Of a DNA stretch of 64,000 nucleotides, positions 8,454 through 15,752 are shown one piece after another; the first letter of the stretch is position 1; the number at the start of each line of letters is the position of its first letter. A program made the translations under genes and the position numbers. The stretch is from DASPGX01 sp035620375 (lineage in GTDB: Bacteria; Patescibacteriota; Minisyncoccia; 2-02-FULL-40-12; GWA2-44-9), in contig DASPGX010000028.1 of NCBI GenBank assembly GCA_035620375.1, positions 10,242-74,241 on the forward strand. The letters run 5' to 3'. The notes under the pieces were generated by a model. That model was not told the origin of the DNA and did not search any database. It worked only from the letters and a program-made list of their open reading frames with translations.

Positions 8454-9083
8454 GTGAGAATACCCCACAAGACATTGGAACGCAGCCTGCTGAGCGGGGG
8501 TTACCGCTCGGTCATCGGCGTGGATGAGGTCGGCATGGCGTGTCTTGCCGGTCCGGTGACCGTTTGCGCGGTCATGCTGGGCCCGGAGTTTTTCCGGAGC
8601 CGCCACGACGGCCTCCGGGGACTGCGCGACTCAAAGCTGCTCAGGCCGCATCAGCGCGAGGCCTATGCCGCCGAGCTGAAGCGGGAGCCGTCATTGCGGT
8701 TCTGTATCGCAAGCGCCATGCCCCGCACGATAGACCGGCTGAACATCTTCTGGGCCGCCCGTCTGGCGATGCGCCGCGCCGTCCGCCGGCTCGCCGGGCC
8801 GGACGACGGGTGCATGGTGCTGGTGGACGGCAATCTTCCGGTCCGGGGACTGGGGATGGAGCAGCTGCCGGTCGTGAAAGGGGACCGGAAAGTCTTCACC
8901 ATCGCATGCGCGTCCGTCATCGCCAAGGTTCACCGTGACGGACTGATGACCCGCTACGCCCGCCGGTATCCCGGATACGGATTTGAGGTGCATAAAGGGT
9001 ATCCGACGCGCATGCACCGTGAACGGCTTGCGGCGCTCGGCGCGACGGAATTGCATCGCAGGACATTTAGTGGTATAATATAA
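8454..9083 (+). CDS. rnhB: ribonuclease HII with altered GRG motif
   Basis: RNase HII nicks 5' of ribonucleotides in DNA and starts ribonucleotide excision repair. All four catalytic acids appear: D24 and E25 in GVDEVG, the Asp of VLVDGN and the Asp of AKVHRD. LRDSKLL and CASVIAKVHRD are also typical. The GRG motif that normally follows (DEVGRG) reads G-M-A here, which is unusual because it contacts the ribonucleotide junction. The chosen start is GTG 8454; no strong SD is visible. Length 209 aa is normal. Confidence 0.9.
   Translation: MRIPHKTLERSLLSGGYRSVIGVDEVGMACLAGPVTVCAVMLGPEFFRSRHDGLRGLRDSKLLRPHQREAYAAELKREPSLRFCIASAMPRTIDRLNIFWAARLAMRRAVRRLAGPDDGCMVLVDGNLPVRGLGMEQLPVVKGDRKVFTIACASVIAKVHRDGLMTRYARRYPGYGFEVHKGYPTRMHRERLAALGATELHRRTFSGII
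9051..9079 (+). promoter_or_regulatory. promoter for presenilin-like gene 1
   Basis: TTGCAT (9051-9056), a 17-bp spacer and TGG-TATAAT (9074-9079). It overlaps the end of rnhB and lies about 35 nt before ATG 9114. Confidence 0.7.
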
Positions 9084-9113
9084 AATCGTTCATCAACAGC
9101 GGAGGGTCTCGGG

Positions 9114-9902
9114 ATGCAGACGTTCGCATGGTTCTGCGTCATCATGGCGCTTGTGCTCCTGTACGGCATGCGCATCAGGAGCGTCATCGGGTACGTCCGT
9201 TCGCCGCTCATGCACTGGTATGTCGGCGCGACGCTCGGCGTTGGCCTGTTCCTGGGCGCGGTTCTGACCGCCAAGCTCGGACTGAGCATGCCGCGTGACG
9301 CGGCGGTCGCCCTCCACGGCGTCGTGATGTTCGTCGGGGCATGGCTGGGTTTGCGCTACTGGAGCGTATGGCGGCCGTGGGACGTTCCCGCGGCGGTACT
9401 TGCGCTGGTACTGGTGGCGTTCTACTTCACCGACCCCCGGACGTACAACAACATCATGTTCGGCGCGGTGACGCTCGGCTGTGCGGTGGGCGGATACTAC
9501 GTGACCAAGCGCTGGCTGGTCGCGTTCTCGCTCGTCATGGCCTGCTTCGACGGCTATGCCGTGTGGGGTTCGGACATCATGGAGCAGCTCATTGAGCAGA
9601 AGCCCGGTCCGTTTCCGACCGAACTGCTCGTGGCGAGCTTCTTCCCGCGCCACTTTTCCATCGGGGTCATGGACGCGCTCCTTGCGGCCATGATTATCGT
9701 CGGATTGGTGCATCACCGCGGTATCGGCAGGGCGGCAATGTTCGCACTCGCCTACGCCGGCTCTATCTTCGCCGTGGGCGTCATCGCCCTGCGTTTGGCG
9801 AACATGGGGAACACGCTGTTCGCCCATGTGCCGATGCTCGTCATCCTCGCGCCGCTGGCATGCGGCTTCCTCCTTCTCAGCCCTCGGGGCCAGGCGCCCT
9901 GA
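9114..9902 (+). CDS. presenilin/SPP-like intramembrane protease homologue 1
   Basis: The 262-residue protein has about 8-9 TM helices. It has the first presenilin-type motif [YF]DxxAV as FDGYAVWGSD (D146) and a C-terminal PxL-like segment (HVPMLVILAPLA). The second catalytic motif, normally GxGD, reads GVMD (D187): the aspartate is kept but the third glycine is replaced. It could be an active variant or a decayed partner of the next gene. Its promoter is at 9051-9079. The closely following paralogue has the full motif. Function is inferred from motifs only. Confidence 0.55.
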   Translation: MQTFAWFCVIMALVLLYGMRIRSVIGYVRSPLMHWYVGATLGVGLFLGAVLTAKLGLSMPRDAAVALHGVVMFVGAWLGLRYWSVWRPWDVPAAVLALVLVAFYFTDPRTYNNIMFGAVTLGCAVGGYYVTKRWLVAFSLVMACFDGYAVWGSDIMEQLIEQKPGPFPTELLVASFFPRHFSIGVMDALLAAMIIVGLVHHRGIGRAAMFALAYAGSIFAVGVIALRLANMGNTLFAHVPMLVILAPLACGFLLLSPRGQAP

Positions 9903-9918
9903 GGGCGCTTTCTTTTTT
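9894..9918 (+). terminator. terminator overlapping the stop codon
   Basis: A 6-bp stem GCGCCC (9894-9899)/GGGCGC (9903-9908), whose loop is the TGA stop codon, is followed by TTTCTTTTTT. Confidence 0.75.
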
Positions 9919-9970
9919 CGGAAACGGAGGCTATCATCCCGAAAGCGTCTTAAATCCATAGGGAGGCCGG

Positions 9971-10876
9971 GTGTACCCCATTATCTGGTTCGCACTGGTG
10001 ACGGCGTTGGCCGTCGCATACGCTGTGCGGGCCGACACAACGTGGGGTCCGCAAAAGCGTTTCTACATCGAATGGCCCCACGCCGTCGCCATCGCGCTGG
10101 CAGTCATCGTCGCCGGTCTGCTTATCGGCCGCGGCGTGCCTGAGGCGGTTACGCCCCAGCCGGCCGTGAAGCCGGCCACGACGACCGCTCCCGCCGTACC
10201 CCCGCCGGTTTCGGTGCCTGCGCCCGGCCACGCGCCCGGAAAGACCCCGACGCCGGCGACGCACGACGCGAAGCCCGGGCCGGCCATACCGCCCGAGGCA
10301 TTCGTGGCATTCCATGCCGTCGGCATTGCCTATGCGGCCTTTGCCGGACTCGTGCTCTGGCGGCGTGAAAATTGGTCTCCGTACGCTGCGGCATTCGCCG
10401 CCATGGCCGTTACGGTCGCTTACTTCACCTGGTCCGGCGTCCATGAAGTCGGCAATACCGTGCTTCTGTTGGTCGCGCTGGGATTCTCGTTGCTTGGCCG
10501 GACGGCCACGCAGAAAGGGTTCATCGTCGCATACATCCTACTGATGCTGTTCGACGGTTTCGCGGTCTGGGGCTCGGATCTCATGAACCGCATCGCGTTG
10601 CACTACCCCGAGGCGTTCCCGAAGTTTCTGCGGATGGCGGGTTACGGCGGCCTGGCAACGGGCATCGGCGCGGGTGATGTGCTGTTCGCGGCAATCGCGT
10701 GCAACCACATTCATCAGCACCGGGGCTTTCGGAGAGCCGTATTTTTCGCCGTCGCGTGCACGGTCGGCGTCCTCGTCGGCATCCTGATGCCGGGGCAGAC
10801 GCCGTTGCTTATCTTCGTGACCCCCGTGGCGATTGCCGCCCTGCTCATCCCGCAAGGCTGGCTGCGCATCGACTAA
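9971..10876 (+). CDS. presenilin/SPP-like GxGD intramembrane aspartyl protease 2
   Basis: The 301-residue multi-pass protein carries the three marks of presenilin/signal-peptide-peptidase-like proteases. These are FDGFAVWGSD (D195; YDxxAV motif), GAGDVLF (D236; GxGD motif) and a PLLIFVTP segment near 277 in the position of the PAL motif. A Pro/Ala/Thr-rich loop (about residues 58-105) separates the second and third helices and is absent from paralogue 1. GTG 9971 follows GGGAGG by 4 nt. Family members cut TM segments within the membrane; the substrate here is unknown. Exported pilins and surface proteins are nearby candidates only by location. Confidence 0.65.
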   Translation: MYPIIWFALVTALAVAYAVRADTTWGPQKRFYIEWPHAVAIALAVIVAGLLIGRGVPEAVTPQPAVKPATTTAPAVPPPVSVPAPGHAPGKTPTPATHDAKPGPAIPPEAFVAFHAVGIAYAAFAGLVLWRRENWSPYAAAFAAMAVTVAYFTWSGVHEVGNTVLLLVALGFSLLGRTATQKGFIVAYILLMLFDGFAVWGSDLMNRIALHYPEAFPKFLRMAGYGGLATGIGAGDVLFAAIACNHIHQHRGFRRAVFFAVACTVGVLVGILMPGQTPLLIFVTPVAIAALLIPQGWLRID

Positions 10877-10909
10877 GTATCAACATGCTCAATCGGTGCG
10901 CATTTTGTT

Positions 10910-10918
10910 TGGTATAAT
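10910..10918 (+). promoter_or_regulatory. extended -10 (TGG-TATAAT) for gap
   Basis: TATAAT (10913-10918) with upstream TGG. ATG 10928 is 9 nt downstream, so the 5' leader is at most a few nt. No SD is present. Confidence 0.65.
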
Positions 10919-10927
10919 GGACGTACC

Positions 10928-11962
10928 ATGGCCACCAATATTGCAATCAACGGTTTCGGGCGTATCGGACGGGCGTTTTTCAAGCTGGCGCTGACGAAGC
11001 CGGAGCTGAATATCGTGGCCATCAATGACCTCGGCGACCCCGAGAACCTCGCGTATCTCCTCAAGTTTGATTCCGCGTACGGCCGTTACGGCCACGAGGT
11101 CTCGGTAAAGGAGGCCGAAGGGTCCAAATACCTGGTGGTCGGAGGGCAATCGTTCCTGTTCATTCAGGAGAAAGAACTGGCGAAGCTTCCCTGGAAGGAT
11201 TTGGGCGTGGATGTTGTCGTGGAGGCGACTGGCGTGTTCACGAAATACGAACAGGTGCAGTCCCATGTGGATGCGGGCGCAAAGCGCGTCGTGCTGACCG
11301 CCCCGGCAAAGGACGAGGACGGCCCGGACGCCAAGACGGTGCTCATGGGCATCAACGCCGAGGAGCTGAAGACGTGCACGCTGTCATCCAACGGCTCGTG
11401 CACCACGAATTCGGCATCACCGGTGCTGCAGATTCTTACCGAGACCGTCGGGGTGGAAAAGGCATTTTTGAACACGACGCACGGTTATACGGCGACGCAG
11501 GCGCTCATCGACGGGCCGACCAAGGGCAAGGACTACCGCAAAGGGCGCGCAGCTGCGGCGAACATCATCCCTGCGACGACCGGCTCCGCCATTGCGGTCG
11601 GCCGTGCGGTCCATGCGGTAACGGGCAAGTTTGACGGTATCGCGATGCGGGTGCCCGTCCTGACCGGCTCGCTGTCCGCCATCGTTTTCGTTTCTTCAAA
11701 GAAAACGAATGCGGAGGAAATCAACGAGATTCTGCGCAAAGCGGCCGTGGAGTCCCGCTGGGCCGGTATCTTCAGGGCGTCCGACGAGCAGCTGGTATCC
11801 AGCGATATCGTCGGGGACCCCTATGCCGCTATCGCCGACCTGACGCTGACGACGGTCGTGGATGGTAACCTGTGCGCCGTATACTCCTGGTATGACAACG
11901 AATTCGGATACACGAACTCGTTGGTCATGCACGTGTTGGAGGTGGCGAAAGCCCTTGCATAG
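10928..11962 (+). CDS. gap: glyceraldehyde-3-phosphate dehydrogenase
   Basis: Glycolytic GAPDH, 344 residues. The NAD-binding N-terminus INGFGRIGR, the catalytic SNGSCTTNSASPV (active-site Cys in SCTTN; the second Cys of the usual CTTNC is Ser here), HGYTATQ and the C-terminal WYDNEFGYTNSL are all present. It opens an operon-like run with the two transketolase halves. Its TAG stop shares one base with the GTG start of the next gene. Expression seems to come from the leaderless promoter at 10910. Confidence 0.97.
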   Translation: MATNIAINGFGRIGRAFFKLALTKPELNIVAINDLGDPENLAYLLKFDSAYGRYGHEVSVKEAEGSKYLVVGGQSFLFIQEKELAKLPWKDLGVDVVVEATGVFTKYEQVQSHVDAGAKRVVLTAPAKDEDGPDAKTVLMGINAEELKTCTLSSNGSCTTNSASPVLQILTETVGVEKAFLNTTHGYTATQALIDGPTKGKDYRKGRAAAANIIPATTGSAIAVGRAVHAVTGKFDGIAMRVPVLTGSLSAIVFVSSKKTNAEEINEILRKAAVESRWAGIFRASDEQLVSSDIVGDPYAAIADLTLTTVVDGNLCAVYSWYDNEFGYTNSLVMHVLEVAKALA

Positions 11963-12825
11963 TGAGCGAATATATCTCCGAAAAGAAGATAAAGGAGCTG
12001 GAGAAGAAGGCCAACGATATCCGGCAGGATATCGTGAGTATGCTTGTGGAGGCCGGCTCCGGCCATACGGCGGGTCCGCTTGGTCTGGCGGACATCTATA
12101 CGGCGTTCTATTTTCACATCCTTAACCACGACCCCAAGCGGCCCGACTGGGAGGAGCGTGACCGGTTTATTGTATCCAACGGGCATACGTGCCCCGTCTG
12201 GTACGCGACCCTGGCGCACGCGGGGTACTTTCCGAAAGAGGAACTGAAGACGTTGCGGAAACTGGGTACGCGTCTGCAGGGCCATCCCGAGCGCGGCCAT
12301 CTTCCCGGCATTGAGAACACCTCGGGTCCTCTGGGCCAGGGATTGGGTCAGGCAGCCGGCATGGCGTATGCGGCGCGCATGGATGCGCGGAAGTTCCGCG
12401 TCTACTGTCAGATGTCCGACGGAGAGCAGGAATCGGGCGTGCTCTGGGAGTCGGCGATGTTCGCGGGCAAAAACAAGCTCAACAACCTGACCGCGTTCAT
12501 TGACCGCAATAACATCCAGATCGACGGGATGACGGAGGACATCATGCCCCTGGAGCCTCTCCGGGACAAATGGGAGGCGTTCAACTGGAACGTGCTGGAG
12601 GTGGACGGGCACAACATTGAAGCGTTCGTGGACGCGGTGCAGGAGGCTAAGGCGACGTACGAGAAACCGACCGTCATCATCGCGCATACGATACCCGGTA
12701 AGGGCATCAAGGAGATTGAATTTGACTACAAATGGCATGGGATTCCCCCCAAGCCCGACCAGGCCAAGGCGTTTCTGCAGGAACTGCGGACGTTGGGCGG
12801 AAAGATTACGAGCGAGCATGAATGA
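11962..12825 (+). CDS. transketolase, N-terminal (ThDP-binding) subunit
   Basis: The 287-residue product matches the first half of transketolase. It has SGHTAGPLGLADIYTAFYF, NGHTCPVWYA, GHPERGHLPGIENTSGPLGQGL, the ThDP-Mg motif GEQESGVLWESAM...NNLTAFIDRNNIQIDG and HTIPGKGIKEIE. It needs the C-terminal half at 13779-14795 to form the active site, which transfers two-carbon units in the non-oxidative pentose phosphate pathway. The start is GTG, overlapping the gap stop by 1 nt, so translation is probably coupled. Confidence 0.93.
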   Translation: MSEYISEKKIKELEKKANDIRQDIVSMLVEAGSGHTAGPLGLADIYTAFYFHILNHDPKRPDWEERDRFIVSNGHTCPVWYATLAHAGYFPKEELKTLRKLGTRLQGHPERGHLPGIENTSGPLGQGLGQAAGMAYAARMDARKFRVYCQMSDGEQESGVLWESAMFAGKNKLNNLTAFIDRNNIQIDGMTEDIMPLEPLRDKWEAFNWNVLEVDGHNIEAFVDAVQEAKATYEKPTVIIAHTIPGKGIKEIEFDYKWHGIPPKPDQAKAFLQELRTLGGKITSEHE

Positions 12826-12964
12826 CCTGTACGGCATGGAACAGCACCAGACTTCAGCGGTCAGGCCCGTTCACGGTATGGGCCGGCGCATGGTTTTGTG
12901 GACGATTATCGTGGTGACCGTCGGCGCCATCCTGATACTATTGTCCGGAGGGCGGGTTTTCTGA
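12818..12964 (+). CDS. small single-TM protein (48 aa)
   Basis: Not recognised. ATG 12818 overlaps the end of the transketolase gene by 8 nt. The product has a polar N-terminus and one hydrophobic helix (about residues 26-43, VLWTIIVVTVGAILILL). Position inside a tightly packed operon argues that it is real. Confidence 0.5.
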   Translation: MNDLYGMEQHQTSAVRPVHGMGRRMVLWTIIVVTVGAILILLSGGRVF

Positions 12965-12973
12965 AACCGGATC

Positions 12974-13405
12974 ATGCTACGCGATATCACAATGATAATC
13001 TCGGTCATGGTGTCCATCGGCTCCATCGGTTTCGGGTTCTACAAGAATATCGAGGCATCCAACAACCGTGCGTTCATCTACGAACAGGCGTACCGCATTG
13101 TGGGACAGATTAATGACGCTCCCATTTCCGAACAGGCGAAAACGCAGCTGACGACGGATGCGCTTTCCGGATTGTCCGCACCGCCGCCGGTCATCGACCT
13201 GTCGCAGTCCAGCGCCGATGTCGGCGACGACGGCGTCTGCACGCCCAACGAGGAGTCGTTCTGTACGCAACTGGCGGACCGGCTGGGACGGGAGAACGTC
13301 GCCTGTGCGCGCGGCAATGAGCCGACCGGACCCGTCTGTGCGCAGGCGGCACGGACGAGGACTGAGATACTTCAGGAGGGCTGTTTTCTCTGCTTTGCGC
13401 CATGA
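12974..13405 (+). CDS. hypothetical membrane-anchored protein (143 aa), paralogue A
   Basis: Not recognised. An N-terminal TM helix (about 5-24) is followed by an extracytoplasmic domain with a cluster of cysteines near the C-terminus (EGCFLCFAP). The segment ISEQAKTQLTTDALSGLSAP parallels LSRAGKQDLYVSIASGLPSAP in the next gene, so the two arose by tandem duplication. The stop overlaps the next ATG (ATGA). Confidence 0.6.
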   Translation: MLRDITMIISVMVSIGSIGFGFYKNIEASNNRAFIYEQAYRIVGQINDAPISEQAKTQLTTDALSGLSAPPPVIDLSQSSADVGDDGVCTPNEESFCTQLADRLGRENVACARGNEPTGPVCAQAARTRTEILQEGCFLCFAP

Positions 13406-13776
13406 ACGTACGTCTTGCATTCCCGGTGACCATGTTCGTCCTCGCGGGCGTATCGTTCGGCTACGGCGCCTGGCAGCATCTCGCGGCGCGGAGCGCGCGT
13501 GCGGCGGACGCGAGCCGGTTGGCGTACATCCTGCAGACGATTGAGCATTCCGACCTGTCCCGTGCGGGCAAGCAGGATTTGTACGTTTCCATCGCATCGG
13601 GCCTGCCGTCGGCGCCTCCGGTTCTGGGTATAGATTTTTCCGGCTCATTCGCGGCCCTTCCGGGAGGAGATTCGTGCGTGAGCGACGGCCAGCGTGCGTT
13701 GTGCCGTGCGCTGATTACCACCGGAGCCGATGACGCAACGCGCGGTGCGGTATGCGGCGGGTGCAGCCCCGAATAG
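13402..13776 (+). CDS. hypothetical membrane-anchored protein (124 aa), paralogue B
   Basis: Not recognised. It has the same plan as its upstream neighbour: one TM helix (about 5-24), a helical stalk, a conserved SxLPSAPPVLGIDFSGS-like segment and C-terminal cysteines (GGDSCVSD, CRAL, CGGCSPE). The 4-nt overlap with paralogue A indicates coupling. Both lie between the two halves of transketolase, yet nothing in them suggests a sugar-phosphate role. Confidence 0.6.
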   Translation: MNVRLAFPVTMFVLAGVSFGYGAWQHLAARSARAADASRLAYILQTIEHSDLSRAGKQDLYVSIASGLPSAPPVLGIDFSGSFAALPGGDSCVSDGQRALCRALITTGADDATRGAVCGGCSPE

Positions 13777-13778
13777 AC

Positions 13779-14795
13779 ATGAGCCTGAACGCAAAATACA
13801 ACCTGGCGTTCCCTGAAAACCCCGCCGATGCGGAAATGGTTCCCACGCGGGACGGGTTCGGCAAAGGGCTCGTCCGGGCGGGCGAGCAGGACGAGCGGGT
13901 CGTCGCGTTGTGCGCCGACCTGACCGAGTCCACGCGCACCCAGTGGTTCGCCGAAAAATTCCCCGGACGTTTTGTACAGGTCGGGGTCGCGGAGCAGAAC
14001 CTTGCGGTTCTGGCCTCCGGCATGGCGAATTACGGCAAGATTCCGTTCATCACCTCGTATGCGACGTTCAGCCCGGGCCGGAACAACGAGCAAATCCGGA
14101 CGACGGTCTGCATCAACAACGTGCCCGTGAAAATCGCGGGTTCCCATGCGGGCGTTTCCGTGGGACCTGACGGCGCCACGCACCAGGCTTTGGAGGATAT
14201 CGCGCTCATGCGGGTCATCCCGCGGATGGTCGTGGTCGTTCCCGCGGACGCTCCGCAGGCGCAAAAAGCGACGTTCGCCGCCGCATTCAACGGCTCGCCC
14301 ACATATATCCGGCTGGGAAGGGAAAAAATGCCGGTATTCACGACCGACGATACGCCTTTTGAAATCGGAAAAGCACAGGTACTGCGGGACGGTTCGGATG
14401 TTGCGATAGTCGCTTGCGGCGCGCTGGTTTATGAAGCGCTTCTGGCGGCCCGCCGTCTGGCGGATGATGGCATTGAATGCACAGTCATCAATAACCACAC
14501 CGTGAAACCGATGGATGCACGGACTATCGCAGATGCCGCGAGGGCCTGCGGCGCCGTGGTCACCGCGGAGGAACACCAGATTGCGGGGGGCATGGGCTCG
14601 GCCGTGGCCGAAGTTCTTGCCGCCTCGGGACCCGTTCCCGTGGAGTTTGTGGGGATGCAGGACCGTTTCGGCGAGTCCGGGCCCCCGGCGGACCTGATGA
14701 AACATTTCGGCCTTGATGCGGATGGTATCATCCAGGCCGTTCACCGCGTCATGAAGCGGAAGAAGAAGAGCCGCGCCGCGAAACCGAAGAAATGA
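13779..14795 (+). CDS. transketolase, C-terminal subunit
   Basis: The 338-residue partner of the subunit at 11962-12825 contains the pyrimidine-binding and C-terminal transketolase domains. It shows TRDGFGKGLVRAG, FVQVGVAEQNLAVLASGMA (catalytic Glu in VAEQN), PFITSYATFSPGR, GSHAGVSVGPDGATHQALEDIALMR (cut as about residues 125-149) and AEEHQIAGGMGSAVAE. ATG 13779 was chosen over the upstream in-frame start because family similarity begins with the following residues. A Lys/Arg-rich tail ends the protein. Confidence 0.93.
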   Translation: MSLNAKYNLAFPENPADAEMVPTRDGFGKGLVRAGEQDERVVALCADLTESTRTQWFAEKFPGRFVQVGVAEQNLAVLASGMANYGKIPFITSYATFSPGRNNEQIRTTVCINNVPVKIAGSHAGVSVGPDGATHQALEDIALMRVIPRMVVVVPADAPQAQKATFAAAFNGSPTYIRLGREKMPVFTTDDTPFEIGKAQVLRDGSDVAIVACGALVYEALLAARRLADDGIECTVINNHTVKPMDARTIADAARACGAVVTAEEHQIAGGMGSAVAEVLAASGPVPVEFVGMQDRFGESGPPADLMKHFGLDADGIIQAVHRVMKRKKKSRAAKPKK

Positions 14796-14824
14796 AAATG
14801 ACCTCCGGGGAGGTCATTTTCATT
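14791..14824. terminator. bidirectional terminator between convergent genes
   Basis: A perfect 16-bp stem (14791-14806 with 14809-14824) carries A-rich and T-rich flanks on both strands. It overlaps the stop codons of both the transketolase and UDG genes. Confidence 0.85.
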
Positions 14825-15371
14825 AGGCTTCCGAGTTGCTTTTCAGGAGGTCCCTGAGCTTCGCGAAGTCCGCTTCCAGGAGGCTTTTCACCGAAGGATC
14901 CTTGAGAGCCTTGGACGGGCTCATCGTCGGGAGAAGCTTGAACGTTCCGAGAGGGAATGTTCTGCCGTGCACGTTCTCGACGGGGATACGCAGACCGACG
15001 CCGTTCAGCGCGAGGTTGCCGAGGGTAACCACGACCTCGGGATTCACGCTGCGTATTTCATCCTTCAGGAACGACGCGTGCGAACGGATTTCCTTGGGCG
15101 TCGGGAGCTTGTCGTCGTCGGGTCGGTATTTGACCACGTTGGTCACATACACCTTTTTGCTGTCGATTCCTGCGCTCCGGAGGAGGCGGTTGAGTTCCTT
15201 GGCATGATTGCCTCCCATCGGCTTGCCCTCACGCTCGCCGTCCTGGTCCAAAACCTCGTTGACGAACACGATACGGGCGCCGACGGTCCCTTTCCCGAAG
15301 ACGAGCTTTTTCCCCTTGAATTTTTCTTTCAAGGCCGTGTTTACGCTCTTGAGTGTCTTGGGGTCCGACAT
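14823..15371 (-). CDS. uracil-DNA glycosylase superfamily protein (family 4-like, cysteine-free)
   Basis: The 182-residue protein follows the family 4 plan. It has IVFVNEVLDQDGEREGKPMGG (cut as residues about 31-50) in place of GEAPGxxExxxGxPFVG, VYVTNVVKYRPDDDKLPTPKE (about 75-95) for the ITNVVKCRPP motif, PEVVVTLGNLAL and HGRTF, and TMSPSKALKDP for the HP motif. No cysteine occurs at all, so the usual Fe-S cluster of family 4 is absent, and the catalytic motifs are altered. It may remove uracil or be a diverged relative. ATG 15371 begins the homologous part; the longer frame to 15419 is less likely. Confidence 0.7.
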   Translation of the reverse strand: MSDPKTLKSVNTALKEKFKGKKLVFGKGTVGARIVFVNEVLDQDGEREGKPMGGNHAKELNRLLRSAGIDSKKVYVTNVVKYRPDDDKLPTPKEIRSHASFLKDEIRSVNPEVVVTLGNLALNGVGLRIPVENVHGRTFPLGTFKLLPTMSPSKALKDPSVKSLLEADFAKLRDLLKSNSEA

Positions 15372-15460
15372 GGCTGAAACAGTAGCATAAATGGCTGACT
15401 TTGGCAATACCTGAACCATAAAAGGCCCGCTACGGCAGGCCCTCTATGGCATACGGTTTG

Positions 15461-15532
15461 TGGGCGGCATAGGAATCGAACCTATGACCTCTGTCTTATC
15501 AGGACAGCGTTCTACCACTGAACTAGCCGCCC
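15461..15532 (-). tRNA. tRNA-Ile (anticodon GAU)
   Basis: It folds as a complete cloverleaf: acceptor GGGCGGC with GCCGCCC and discriminator A, anticodon stem CTGTC/GACAG with loop CTGATAA (anticodon GAT), and T-arm GGTTCGATTCC. CCA is not encoded. A promoter TTGATT-17-TAGTAT lies at 15572-15544 on the minus strand. Confidence 0.95.
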
Positions 15533-15543
15533 TCGGCCCGGAT

Positions 15544-15588
15544 ATACTATACAAAAATCTGGATATAATCAAGATTTCGTGCTATAAT
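15544..15588. promoter_or_regulatory. divergent tRNA promoters
   Basis: Minus strand: TTGATT (15572-15567), a 17-bp spacer and TAGTAT (15549-15544), serving tRNA-Ile. Plus strand: TATAAT (15583-15588) with no good -35, serving tRNA-Ala. The two lie back to back in an A/T-rich island. Confidence 0.6.
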
Positions 15589-15622
15589 GTGTCGTTATGC
15601 GGCGTTGAAGCCGTCGGCTGAC

Positions 15623-15695
15623 GGGCCCGTAGCTTAGTTGGTAGAGCGCCTCATTTGCAATGAGGAGGTCACCGGTTCGAATCCGGTCGGGTCCA
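15623..15695 (+). tRNA. tRNA-Ala (anticodon UGC)
   Basis: A complete cloverleaf of 73 nt: acceptor GGGCCCG/CGGGTCC with discriminator A, anticodon stem CCTCA/TGAGG with loop TTTGCAA (anticodon TGC), and T-arm CCGGTTCGAATCCGG. CCA is not encoded. It is read away from tRNA-Ile. Confidence 0.96.
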
Positions 15696-15710
15696 CCTGA
15701 AAATCGCACA

Positions 15711-15745
15711 GCGCCCGCCTCTGACGGCGGGTGCCGTGGTAGGAT
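15711..15745 (+). terminator. tRNA-Ala terminator fused to the next -10 box
   Basis: The stem GCGCCCGCC (15711-15719)/GGCGGGTGC (15726-15734) is followed by CG-TGG-TAGGAT (-10 at 15740-15745). ATG 15753 begins 7 nt after the box, giving a leaderless mRNA. Confidence 0.55.
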
Positions 15746-15752
15746 GAGCCCA

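Noticed and set aside
12942..14000. a frameshift or broken single transketolase gene
   Set aside because: Both halves have proper starts and stops, full domains, and several intact genes between them, so this is a genuine two-subunit arrangement.
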